Assembly (NCBI RefSeq): GCF_010093815.1
Contig: NW_022985560.1
Location: forward strand, 121,501-185,500
Origin: Pseudovirgaria hyperparasitica
Lineage: Eukaryota; Ascomycota; Dothideomycetes; Acrospermales; Acrospermaceae
Direction of reading: 5' to 3'
DNA: 64,000 nucleotides
The notes under the pieces are model-generated. The model searched no databases, had not been told where the DNA came from, and was given only the letters and a program-made list of their open reading frames with translations. Positions within the stretch are counted from its first letter, which is position 1; each line of letters begins with the position of its first letter. Shown here in pieces: positions 1 to 11,956 of this stretch. The position numbers and the translations under genes are program-made.

Positions 1-712
1 CCAACTCGTATCGCTTGCCCGTGCCCTCCTAGCCCCGAGCAATATTCTTGTCCTAGACGAGGCCACTGTACGTCGATTCTCTCACTTCTAGTTTGACCCC
101 ACTTCATTGTACCCTGCCTTTACACTGTTACATCCGCTGCGCAACCAGTCACTTCGGCCTCCCATTCCCGCTGAATGAGACTTGCATAGTTTGGGACATC
201 TATTGCGTAATTTCCAAGAACCTGTCGCCACGGCGCTCTCAGTCTGCGCTGTCTAGGGTTCTCTCTTCACCCTGTTCGTCCTGCTTACGGTGCAAGCTTC
301 GTGACTACTTGCCTCCATGTATAATGAGTTCGTATCTTCGGACTCACTACTAACCTCCACACAGGCCGCCGTCGACGTCGAGACTGACGCCCTACTGCAA
401 CAAACACTGCGCTCCCCGATTTTCTCCAACCGCACCATTATCACCATCGCGCACCGCATCAACACCATTCTCGACTCTGACCGCATCATTGTACTCGGCA
501 ACGGCGAGGTCAAGGAATTCGATACACCAAAGGAGCTCGTCCGTCAACGTGGCTTGTTCTACGAGCTTGTCAAAGAGGCAGGCTTACTGGGAAGTATGGT
601 TGATGGGAATGTGAGTGGTAATGTGAGTGGTAATGTGAGTGGGCAGAGTAGTCGCAATCATTCTCGCAACGTGAGTGTTGATACTCGGAAGGATGGAAAA
701 GCCAAGAGGTGA
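1..712 (+). CDS. ABCC-type ABC transporter, C-terminal end (partial)
   Basis: This is the 3' end of a gene that begins outside the window. The visible exons are 1-67 and 365-712, and the intron 68-364 has a GTACGT donor, a CTAAC branch site near 348 and a CAG acceptor. The first exon encodes the end of the second nucleotide-binding domain: the LARALL stretch after the ABC signature and the Walker B core ILVLDEAT. The second exon resumes with AAVD (the D-loop) and has the H-loop histidine in TIAHR, followed by the usual IIVLGNGEVKEFDTP ending of ABCC (MRP/Ycf1-like) transporters. The family exports conjugates or drugs across plasma or vacuolar membranes. The substrate cannot be told from this fragment. 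The intron falls between T and A of DEATAAVD, in phase 0. The tail after the domain is a low-complexity GNVS repeat and a basic end. Confidence 0.9.
605..640 (+). repeat. In-frame 12-bp tandem repeat in ABC transporter tail
   Basis: Three tandem copies of a 12-bp unit (GGKAATGTGAGT) each encode Gly-Asn-Val-Ser. They follow the last conserved residues of the ABC domain and are in frame, so copy number can change without breaking the protein. Confidence 0.85.
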
Positions 713-1362
713 GAGATACAAGCCAACATACATAACGGTATACAGCAGAATGAGGCCTAAAAGTTCAAGAGGCGGAAGCCCGTGGTTTGACGTGTACCTA
801 ACAACATGGTATCTAACCTGACCTCGAAGGAGTGTTTAAGTATGTGGCAAGGAATTTTCAGATCATCATAATGGGATGGGATAGACCAGACGTAGATAAT
901 GTCCCGGGTACCACTTCTCATGAGATCTGAGATGCAAAGTGCATCATCATGTTACCAAATTGATTATAATAAATAATAGTAGTAGTATTAGTCTTATCAC
1001 CATTCTAGAGTCCCATCACCCAAAAAGGTTTGACCATGAGAACAAGGCATAACCAGTAGTATAGCTACGCAATCGAGGTACCAGTGATTACCAACCATAT
1101 AGTGGTACTAGTCATGAATTATGAGTTCCAAGTCGCGATGATATACATACATATAGATCGATTGATATCTCCCACCCAGTAGTCTCTAGTATTATAGATG
1201 CCAGAAAGTGGATATATACATACTTTAGTCTATCTAGTGTATAAACAACAACCTCTCTCGTGTCATGAGTACGGTGACTGATGAGGATGGATGTAGTACA
1301 AGTTCGTTAGCTCTAGTGACATGCCTTTGATTATACGAATGTGTATATGCTCTTAATGTGCG

Positions 1363-1457
1363 CTTGACGTACTCTTGACGTACTCTTGACGTACTCTTGA
1401 CATACTCTTGACATACTCTTGACATACTCTTGACATACTCTTGATGTACTCTTGACC
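1363..1457 (+). repeat. 11-bp tandem repeat (minisatellite)
   Basis: Eight complete copies and one partial copy of an 11-bp unit, CTTGACRTACT, lie head to tail. The early copies read CTTGACGTACT, the middle ones CTTGACATACT and the last full one CTTGATGTACT, so the array shows ordered single-base variants. It lies in the gene-free interval. Confidence 0.95.
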
Positions 1458-2263
1458 ATAGTTCGTGTACAAATCATGTGCATCTTAAACGCATTTCCAG
1501 TGATACAGAACAGTCTTCCGGGAACAGATAGATCCGAGTGTGTACGCACGCAAAAGGCCAGGATTACCATGGTGTCGCAACATCACGAGTTTACATTGCG
1601 AGAAACATCATGCATATGTAAGTTCAATGTGTGTGTACGGTATTTAGACATATATACACCAGCATGTGTATGTACAGAGCAAGCTAGAATGAACTGTCTC
1701 ATACATGATGTTAGACTGTGATGATAGATAGATAGATACTAGCATGAGAAAGAACAGTACTATGCTGCTACAGTGGGGATATGGAGATGCTTTACATTGC
1801 CGCTGAAATCCTTGTTCATATAGGGACATATATCGAGACAGGCAGACAACGAGCACGTAGACCTTAGACCAGAACACATATACCAGGTCAGTTGTGCTGT
1901 AGACGGAAGGCAGCACAGAGCATCGCCGTTTCTATCATAGCACGACCGCAAGCTATACTAACTTTGGGTCGACAAGTCCCACGGCGCGCGATCCTCAATT
2001 TGCGCATACCAGCGCAAGCAATTACGACTAGTACATCAGTCACACGGGCAACGACTCTTTGTTGTGCGATTCAGGAGAGAACTTCGTTCGGGATAATGCT
2101 CGCCCACCACCCGCTCGACTTGACGTCAGCCAGGGGCAACCACACACAGCCTCTGCGATGCGGCACTAGAATGATGATCCTGGGGAGTGGTGTTCAAAGC
2201 GTGATCATGGTGGTTTCAGGACGCACTTTACTGTCCGGTGTAAGTGGTGATTTAGAGCCGTGG

Positions 2264-2319
2264 CAGTTGCCAGTTGCCAGTCGTCAGTTGCCAGTTGCCA
2301 GTTGCCAGCTGTCAGTTGC
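2264..2319 (+). repeat. 7-bp tandem repeat
   Basis: Eight copies of a 7-bp unit based on CAGTTGC. The third and seventh units are variants (CAGTCGT, CAGCTGT), which gives the array a slight higher-order pattern. Confidence 0.9.
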
Positions 2320-5300
2320 CATTGCGTTGCTCGCCACATGAATGCAGCGTAAACGAGCGGCCGTGGGCAAGGGAGGTTGAGTCAACCGTGCACGGAGCAT
2401 TGCTGGGAATCATCAATGACAATTAGGATTCAGTTTCTGGTGGTCATAGTTTCGCCGCTAATGATACACAAGTCATGAGGTTCGCGGCAGAGACAACGTC
2501 CAACACAGACTAAATTGTCACGACAGGCTTTACGAGTCTTGTATGCACCACTGGATCGTCGTGAGGTATATTTTAGATCCGGTGTACATTACATGGGAGC
2601 TTCTTTTATCAATTCGCACGAGCCACGTACGACAGTGGTGACCAGACAGACACGGGTATGACTCAATGGCTGTAGAGTATATGCAGCCGCAAGATGTAAG
2701 CCTTAGGCCAAATAAGGCGGCTGAGTGTATGGGCAGTCACGCTGTATACATAGCCGAGTAGTTGGACCACAACAACCTATGCTGCGGTGTGGGATGGACC
2801 AGCGGGGACGAGTTCTTGTCTGTATCTAAGCAGGGACGAAGCCGTTAGCCGCCGTCGGACTGCAGAGCCAGATCAACGTAAGAATGGTTCAGCGTGCGGC
2901 GTGATCGGGTTTGAGGTCTCAGCCCTATCGAACTACCAGCATGGCAGCCTGAAAACTACCGATGCCAAGTCGGATACAACAGCGATCATGCATGGTCGAA
3001 GCAAACGTAGAGCCATAGAAGTATGGCACAGCGTATTCCAAGGCTGCCCTGGAGAGACCAAGATAGAACGATCGGGATGTCAAGCAGCCGCCGGGTTTTC
3101 GTTTCAGATCATGCGATGTGCCCGGGGTGTCGCGATTCGTATTGCGTTCAGACGCAGAGGTCATTCAAGGGTCTCATACGCTCTAGATGCGTCTGTCAAT
3201 GAGGCACAGGACGTTCAGAAACACTGCTTGCAGTGAAAGCCTGGCAGCGATGTCGTAAAAATGGGTACTGAACAAAATCCCCACACCAGGTATGTGTGGG
3301 TACGCGGATGCTACAGACGGTGAACGCTCGTGAGATGCACAAGACAGTGGCCGTGAAGTCGACTGGAAGGTGGAATGGGATAGCATAGCAGATACAAAAC
3401 GGCGCAAAGTGACTTCTCGTAGGCGTGTACCAGACTATAGCGATATGTCAGTGAAGGATCATGTGGGAGAGAAAACTGGAGGATAGGTGGACAACAAGCG
3501 TCTAGAGAGTATGCCGTGTCATGCGTTGTGATCAGCGAGGTACAGGCCATCGTGCTATTGGTATACGGCAGCGGATGAATCAGGGCCACAGATTTTAAGC
3601 ATTGGGCTCAAGTTTCACTGGATGGGGGACGTGGCGTCATGACTCTTGTATTTGGATTCGTTCGCAAGGATGTCAATCCCAGGCGGAACAAGGGCCTATG
3701 AGGAGGTCGATAAAGGCCAGGAGATAGAGATGGCGAGTAACGCCAGTCCAGGAGGCTTGCAAGAAATGGAAGCGAATACAATTTTAGACACGATTCGGTG
3801 GACTGCATTGACATTCTCCAAGAGAGCGGGACATACAGAAACAGAACTTACAGAGCGGAAAGAGAATAATATTCCATACACATTCAGTCGTGCCGTGCCC
3901 AAAACTTTGGATTAAGGTGTCGTTGACACGAGGTTTTTATGTACAGTAAACCAGTCGATTCGATAGGTATTGGAGTAGTTCAGATCCCAAAATGGGATAA
4001 ACAGCTGCCCCTCCACCTGATGCTCCAATGAGCTTCGGCATATCTGCAGCTCATGCTCGAGCAAGCGACCAATAAGGCGCGCAGGACACATAGAGGTAAA
4101 CATACCTGGAAGAGTGACTCGCGGAAAAGTCAGAGTTATATGGTCCGCACAGATGATGAGCCGAGACGCAGAGGCAGGGGAATTCTGTCCGCGCGGCGAT
4201 AATTGCCTGTGTGGCGTCGCCTAAGAGTCCTGATCTGAGCGCTGGGTAGTGGTTTAATGTGTTGTAGATGCAATGCGATCGATACTAGGGGGCTTGTATC
4301 GGGGTCCCACTTCCCACGGCAAAGAGACAGGTGGAGGCTATGTTCGCAGTATCGTCGGTGTCACAGGTGTACAGTAGAATAAGAAGCGAGCCGAGGGAGA
4401 CGAAACATAGCATTCTTGGTAGTGAGGGAAGGTGAAGGGCATGGACAAGGAAGTGACAACGGGAATGTCCCGAGTGGATAGTGGACGGTGGACACGCCAG
4501 AGGTTGATAGCGGCCTGGCGATCAGGCAGCGGTCCATGTTCAGGTCAGGATCAGAATGGAGATCAGGTTCAGGATCAGGGTGGAAGAGGCATGCGGTGAT
4601 CTTTCTTGCTTGCTGTGCCTCAACAGTCGCATCTCCACATGTGTGCGACCCCCCCTCCCCCTGTTCTTTCTTTCTCTCTCCCATTCTCTCGTCAGCTCTC
4701 CCTAAGCCTGAAGCAGCACACACAGCCACGAGCCAAGTATTTGGAAAGGATACTGGCGTCCAGATTTGGATCTGCGGCACACTAAAGTTTAGTGGCCGGA
4801 ATAAACCATAGCGTTCATGTCAGAGATGTAGACTTTTACGGTGCCGTAGACCATGATCGACTGCCGGCTGGGCGAGGCTTCAAGGCGCACAGAGAGAGCA
4901 CAGGAAGCAAGCTCAGTGCGCAGTGGCTGATATTGCATCTCGGTGATTTTTTGTTCTAGAAGTATCATCGTATTGACGTGGGGGAGGAGGTAAAGGAGCG
5001 GAGGTGGCGGAGGTGGTGGAGGTGGTGGAGAAGGTGGAGTATCAAATTGGGATGATGTGAGTAGAAGACACAGAAGCGAGAGAAATAATTAAGCGATGTT
5101 AAGCATGCCGAGTTAGTATAAGCACGGAGCTACGTGATTAGTCCCGGGCGGCAAGCTGCCGTACTATCAATTAGTTGAAGGAGGTAGAGGTACTAACAGA
5201 TACGCAGCTGAGTATGCTGTATACGCGCGATGATTAGAGCGATCCCGCATTTCGTGGAGACTATACTTACCTAGGGAGTCGCAGTTGTAGCCTTACATAA

Positions 5301-5966
5301 TCAACAAAGGTAAACTTCAATTGATGAGAGGTAATTAATTACCCGTGACAAGTTGAACAGGGCTGAGATCATAATAGCATCATAGCTTAGCTAGCGAGGT
5401 AGGCACGCCCGGGCACTTTGCTAGTGTACAGACTAACCCGTCTAGGACAGCCCAATGTTGCTAGACACCACTGCATCTCAGACACTCACTCCGACAATGA
5501 TGACCCCCCAGGCCAGCACTCTTGACTCTTGGAGGCGGCACGGAATTCGACTGCCGCAAAAATGTTACTTTGGCCGTGCTTCTGTTATTTTATTAAATGA
5601 TCTTACTGGCGCGAAAATTGGGCTGCTCGAAAAGATGGGTGCGAGCGACTGAGATGCCTCTACCTAAGCAAGCATTCGTTTTCCATCTGAACGACGATAC
5701 GATGGATGGACTGACTGACCGAAAGGCGCAGCTGAACTTCACCAATGCGATCTGACTAGAATAATGGTTAAATTAATCTAGTGCTAAGCCAGTGCCAACG
5801 TGGGAGACGCGCGGATGTGTTTGCAGACGCAGACGTAGCTTGACTACTACCGAAATGCTGGTGGAGTGATAGATGCATTATTCGTATCCAACGGCAGTGT
5901 CCTAGAATGTATTAGAGGATTTCGTACAGACGTTTGAAGCTACAGTATACAGACGAGACGGGACGG

Positions 5967-5994
5967 GAACGATGAACGATGAACGATGAACGAC
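5967..5994 (+). repeat. 7-bp tandem repeat
   Basis: Four tandem copies of GAACGAT, the last ending in C. It is an isolated short array with no gene nearby. Confidence 0.85.
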
Positions 5995-7010
5995 GGATGG
6001 GTTCTGGTGAGTTCGTGACTGAAACTGCGCCGTACGTGACTAAGTATACCGTAGGGATGCCGGCAATTGTAGGGCTGTCGGGAACCCTGTCTACAAACAA
6101 ATAGCGGTACATGGCAGTAATTAGCAGCTACTAGGTAGGTGGCTACGGAAGTCAAACACGAAGCTAAATGTCCGGAAAGTAGAACCAAACATCCCGTTGG
6201 AGCAGATCTTGACAGCTCCATAATATCTTAGACCAGAACTAATGTAGGTCCAAGACATCCTGACAGCGACCATTTCCATGTTTGTCAGATAACCCTCAAG
6301 GGAGGCATCGATCTTGTAACACAGGAGATAGGTACTTCTACTTCTTTTGGCTAGTAACCTGCAGTCACCTAAGAGGTATCAAGACCTTCTATCGTCCAAC
6401 CTCACTCGATCCTGGAGTAATGCTAGTGGTAGCAGCCATGGCATTCCTTGCTGTCAGCCCGTCAACTGCAAGCAACACACTACCGCATCTTTGCCGAGTC
6501 TCCTCTAGGGCTGAGAGGTATGGATGGTGGTGCTCTTGGTGGGATAGCCCTGCTGGTGATGGTGGTCCACTGAGGATTGAATAGTGGTGGTGATAGTGGG
6601 CAACAACAACTTCGCCCCGCCACAAGCCACTGGAATACCATCAACAAGGCCATCATCACCATCGCCATCCATGCTGTACCATCATCAATCAACTTTCAAC
6701 TTTCAACTTTCATCAATCATTCAACCTTGAACCTCCAACCTAACTCGGCACGGCCATCCATCCATGCCTGCTAATTATGTCGGCCTCTTTCTCGTCCGAA
6801 ATTCCCATTGTTCTCTATAACCTATCTATTGTTTTTATAACCTTTGATGCCTGTCCAGTGACCCAGTCCCAGTCATGCAGCCAGCGTCTGTGCACGCTGT
6901 TTCGCGTTCTGAGCCTTTGCCCTTCCCGTTAAACCCGTCCCTGTCTCTCCCCACAAACCCAGCATCCTTCCATCTCCCATTCCCATCCTCGTTTGCCATG
7001 GGGGGGTTTA

Positions 7011-7039
7011 TGGTGGTGGTGGTGGTGGTGGTGGTGGTG
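7011..7039 (+). repeat. TGG trinucleotide repeat
   Basis: An uninterrupted TGG/GGT microsatellite preceded by a run of seven Gs, within the C/T-rich stretch upstream of the DUF2841 gene. Confidence 0.9.
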
Positions 7040-8354
7040 CTTTTGTTTGTTCCCTCAACCTTAAACCCCCTCGCTGCATAGGTTATCCTTCTAGGCCCTC
7101 GTTACTATTCCTGTTGCTGCCACTACCTTGACTGCTAACTGCTGCTGCTGCTGCTAATCAAATGTAATAATGCTAATGCTGCTAGGTGCTATTCTACTCA
7201 AGGTCCCAGCTACTACTAATTACTGCTACCAACTGTTCTCCTCTCCCCCCCTGTCAACTCTACTTCTAAAGCTGCCCGTCTCGATCCTATCCGTTGTCCC
7301 AGTTTCCCATCCATCACCCATTTCCCTTTATCCTTGTGCCTTGTTCCTTGATCTACCATCCCCGCTCTCTGTCTTTGCCGCTAGCTCTGCTGCCCTGCTG
7401 CTCCACCATCTCTCTCACCCGTCCGCCTGTCTGATGAATCCTGATAGCCCGTCGTCTGGTGTTAAATATCAAACGCCTCTGCCGTGACCGTCGCTTGGAT
7501 CAACCCCAACGACCATACCTCACCCTCCACTTAGATCTATCGTTCGTCTTTCCATCCACTTCTACTGTCCTGGGTTCTATACATCTGTACGCCGATCCTT
7601 CTACCACCCTCGTCCGGTTTCGTCCTTGCATATTCGACTATTCGCCCTTCATAAAACTCCTGACGCTCCATCTGCATCTCTCACCTACCTACTACACTCA
7701 CACCGTCTCCAACCTTCTTGTCTCTCTGCTCTCCATCTCTACACCAACTAGAAGAGTGCACTGTTAGTTCCTGGATCGTACAAGGCTGCATCCCGGAACC
7801 TCACCCTACCTACTTCCTGCAGCTCTGTCGTCAGCTACTGTCGTGCTCCAGCGCCACAGGCCACGACTTCACGAATAATCCCACCGCTGTTGGCTGCTGA
7901 CAGGCCTCGTCTTCACCTTGCCTCTCACGACTCACTGCCAGCCATCTCTCGCTTTCTCCCTCTCTCTCTCTCTCTCCCTCTTCGCTCTCGGCAAATCCAC
8001 TGCTTGTGTTTCTGTTTCCGTGCGACACTGGCAAAGGTGGGGTTTGCTTTTATTTCTCCCATCTCCTCTTCTCGCTCTGCTGTCATGTCTGATATTTAGC
8101 ATCTCACTTATTGCGATCCTCCCTATGCACTTTCCATCTTGGCTGTCTACTGTCGCATATCCCTTGATATTCATGTCTCCAAACCGCGCGCTCAATCAGC
8201 CTTGAACATATGTCTATCTTCTGTCCGCGCTGATTGAATTTTGGCTTCGAGAAGATCAACCTCGCTGACATGAATTCAGGATACTGCCATTACGTTAAGA
8301 GCTTGTGGGATACAAGACCACCACCGCAGTAATTTCTCCGCATACGTGTCCAGC

Positions 8355-10870
8355 ATGGTTCAAAATCCACTGGCAGAGGCTAGCACCAATGGTGAAGCGT
8401 CCAACAAACCCGTCAAAGTCGAGGTATGAGATCCAATCCTTTCCCTTTACCTATTCCATGAGCAGTCGAGGAACCCACTTTCAACCATCGCTGTCGAGCT
8501 TCACGACATTCCAACGTCGGGTTCCCCGCCTGCCCCGCCATTCCGGATCCCAGCTCTCCATGCAACCATATCGTCAACTGCTGCGCTACTGGCTCGCGAG
8601 CACCCCTCCAATCTACTGCTAACCCATCGCTTCACAGCATGACCCCGACCGTCTCTCATTAGAGTCGGCCGCCTACTCTTTCAGATCTGATCAGGATTCG
8701 GGCTATGTTTTGTCAATCTATCAGAAAAATGGGCAGTGGCGACGGTTCATGTCCAACGGCCTTGCACCGCCACATAGTGCCCAGTTCGACAGGGCTCTCA
8801 ATCATTCCACAGCTCTTGAAATGCATCGTAGGTCAAGACCAGCCTTCGCCACTCCATCTTTTTGCTGCGCTGTGACTGACCAGACTCTAGTTCATGAAGG
8901 CGGTCTTCTGCCCCGCCGTAATTCACCAGCCCAATCAGACTCCCCTAAATTTGATGATGCAAACGTAGTGATAGTGCAGCCCAGTCGAAAGCGTGCAAGG
9001 ATAGTTGACGACACAGACGATGGATACATCAAAGTCGACGAAGATGCCTCCGATAATGATGATGACGAGGATAGCACTTCTTCTCCGCCATCTTGTCTCA
9101 ACAATCTCCCCGACCCTCTCGTACCCATCTCATCCATCTCCTTTGCCGACCGAGATGCTGTCAACAAATTTCTCCGCAAGAGAATTCATGACCTCCAACA
9201 ACTGGCCCTGAAGGCCGTTCTGAAACAATGGATCAAATCTGTTGAACCGAGAAAGCAGTCCAAGTATCCCTATGTTGCTGGGAAGTACCCTCCGTGGTGG
9301 CCTAGCAACATAAGATTCAAGGAGCCAGACCATCTCCATCTCCATGGTATTTACGCCCGTCTCCACTATCCAACACCTGTACTAACACCTCTTGAGACCG
9401 CGTTGAACTGTCACTTGTCATTCTTGGCATCTATGAAAATGACCGATTAGTCGAAGATTTGGACAGGTCAGCCCAAGAGCATGCCAGAAGAGGCACAGCC
9501 CGGAGCGGATGGGTCGACATGCTCAGAAACTCCACAAGAGACTTGCCTTTGGTATTCGATTCTGAGAGGGAATCTCAAGAAAGGAAAACCCGCAGGAAAG
9601 AGATCTTGCGCGACATTTACGACGCTGCGTTTGTTATGGAAGAGATCCATTATGAAGAAAGAGGTAGGCTTCTATTGCTTTTCGCGTACACTGCATCACT
9701 CTGTGGCAATGTGCATCGATGTACACTACGCCAAAAAGTCGTGGCTCCGCCATATAGCGGCCCGGTCCTAGCCACTCACTATTTCTTGACGGTCGGGTTT
9801 GGGTCGATCTGCATTACCTGATTAAGTTTAGCAGTTCCATGATCCTACGTAACCTCGCAGTCGCTAGACGCTAGAGGATGTTCGCAAACACTTGCTAACT
9901 CTTCGCAGACGAAGACTTTACGAAGACGTATACCGATCCGACACCTAGCAAAAAGGGTCGCGAACCTCGCAGTAAGAGGATTAAATTCGAGGGTATTCGC
10001 TCCAGTGTCCAGCCAGCTGGTGGACCAGTGGGTGCCACCCCAATGAAGATCGACGATGCCTCTGATATGGTGGTGGACTGGTCGACCAACGCCTGCACTG
10101 CATCAACCTCAAACTCCCTTACATCGACTGCACAATTCTCATCCATCGAGAATTCTTCACGACGACCTGTCCAGCAACGTGCCATCCGGCCCGCTGCGAC
10201 GACGCGGGACATGATGAACAGTCGACCAACATATGCTCTTTCAAGACAGTCCAGTACCAACAGCGCAACTGGTGGAATTTATCACTCTTCTGTTGTGGCG
10301 CCTCGGCAGATCATCAGTAATGCCGGTGTCGCCACGAGCCACCCTCGAGAGTTCACGCTTGATCCTGAATCTTCGATACGAGATTCAAGCATGCAATACC
10401 AGGACGTAATAAGTCCGGGTGAAGTGCATGCGTACCAAATATCGATTCCGACTTCTCAGCACCAGCACCAGACATGGGCGACTCCGGTTTCACCAAACCA
10501 AAATGGCCGGACTTCAGGACCTTCATCAAATGCCAGCGTGTCTTATCAAACTCACTATGGGGCTTCACCAATGACTCTGTCACCAATGTCGCAAACCGAC
10601 TTCAGCTCTTTTACGAGTTCACCTTCCACAGACGCCAACTCCACCGTGCAATTCCATACACAGATGGAGCAAATGTCAGGGTCGTATGTACCCAACAGCA
10701 TGGCATATGATCGAACTCAACATACGAACTACAACAACTATCAGTACGACCACCTCGATCCAATGCTGTGTGCACCCGTGCCATCTCGACACGACGTCAA
10801 GCAGGACGATCCGACCAATGCTTTCCCCGGCACGGCCAATATTAACGTCAACTATGATCACTATCAATGA
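8355..10870 (+). CDS. YDR124W-like helical-bundle (DUF2841) protein, putative nuclear regulator
   Basis: The proposed exons are 8355-8423, 8638-9346, 9397-9663 and 9909-10870, giving about 668 residues. All junctions are in phase: the D of HDRVEL and the G before DEDF are split codons. Residues about 190-285 match the fungal DUF2841/YDR124W-like domain: a helix ending in KQWIKSVEPRKQSKYPY, then PPWWP, the KEPDHL block and a following helix (LVILGIYEND). Before it lie a basic RKRAR stretch, which may be a nuclear localisation signal, and an acidic D/E run. After it comes a long Ser/Thr/Gln-rich region typical of fungal transcriptional regulators. The family is known from a subtelomeric hrmA-associated gene cluster in Aspergillus fumigatus, but its biochemical role is unknown. 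The long pyrimidine-rich upstream region suggests regulated expression. The domain is convincing; the first exon is the least certain part. Confidence 0.85.
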
Positions 10871-11956
10871 GTTTCATGACTTTTCCCCTATACTGTCTCC
10901 GCACCATGGTTTCCAATTACGTATTGTCATCTGGCATCATATCTCCGGAAGTCTGGCGCAATATGTCATTCATTGTCACGACTCATCGCTGTTCATACCC
11001 CGTTGCGCTTGATGCGACCTCGATTACGTGTTCATACATCGAGGATTAGCGCCACTGAGTTTCGCACGTATCAAAATTGCTGTTTCTTCTTCCCTGTGTC
11101 TCAGATCTCATGATTTCTTGCGTCGCCTTTGTGGTTTTTGGTATAGTTTGATGTGGTATCGGTGTACTGATGGAATCGAGATGAAAGTGATTGGCTTTGG
11201 CGTTGGAGTTGATGAGCGTGGGGCGGGACTGTTAAAGTACCTAGTCCGTCTGATATTACTCTAAAGGTGGCGTCAATGGCACCCAGGTTTCATAGTACAA
11301 TAGCGAAAGCAATTGGAGTGAAATGCTTTGATGACATGGTTTCTTGCAGTAAGACCCACTCTGTAGAAGTAAGCTGATTACCTTGCTGTCCAATAGCCAG
11401 GATAGGACGTCCAAGCCGCTAACAGAAATGGTAATTTCAAATAGAGTCGGTCGTGGAAGTTCGCTGCGCTACAAGTGAGCGCCTTGTAGTTCCCGGCACG
11501 CCACGCTGAGATGCATGATCTATACCGCAGTTTTACCGATAGTGAACGGTACGTTGCAGTATGCGCACGGATCATTCACGCTCTACATCTCGCTGCGCGC
11601 GCCAAACAAGCTCTCGCGACTGAATCCGCGCTCACGATTCCCCATCCTGACGCAACCGGAATTGCTTATTCTCTATACGCTAAACCTTCCAACCTTGTTG
11701 TTTAACCTTTTATTTCATACCAACACCCATCGCCAATTTGACTGAACACAGCACCTCAAAACATCTACTCCGCCTAACATTGATCATCTGCGCAAAAGCA
11801 ACATAAAGTCCCAATATCCCACCGCACATTCCCGCATACCTGCACGGCTCCGAGGCTGCACGAGTTGATCCTACAACGCTGCTCATACATTGTCTGCCAA
11901 CACAACACTCTTCACAAATCTCATGAAGTCGTGGTCGGATCTTCAACATCTTCACG
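10871..11956. other. Intergenic spacer between DUF2841 gene and SAC3
   Basis: Probably the 3' UTR of the upstream gene followed by the SAC3 promoter. Short open frames have no recognisable content. Confidence 0.6.

Larger units (their letters stand above)
713..8354. other. Long gene-free interval with short tandem repeats and a pyrimidine-rich leader
   Basis: No open frame here has a recognisable domain, plausible codon use or consistent splice sites. The first part (about 0.7-6.7 kb) holds scattered simple repeats. The last part (about 6.8-8.35 kb) is strongly C/T rich, with a TGG run near 7011 and a CTCT run near 7960. It probably contains the promoter and a long 5' leader of the DUF2841 gene. 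I saw no tRNA, rRNA or intact transposon. Confidence 0.6.

Noticed and set aside
2377-2383. Second TGAGTCA heptamer
   Set aside because: It lies far from any gene start, and one or more chance copies are expected in 64 kb.
2787-3236. Plus-strand frame of 149 codons
   Set aside because: Composition looks random, there is no domain and no promoter-like context.
4361-4780. Minus-strand frame of 139 codons with a DPDPEPD run
   Set aside because: The run comes from a GGATCAG/GATCAGG simple repeat, and the rest is not coding-like.
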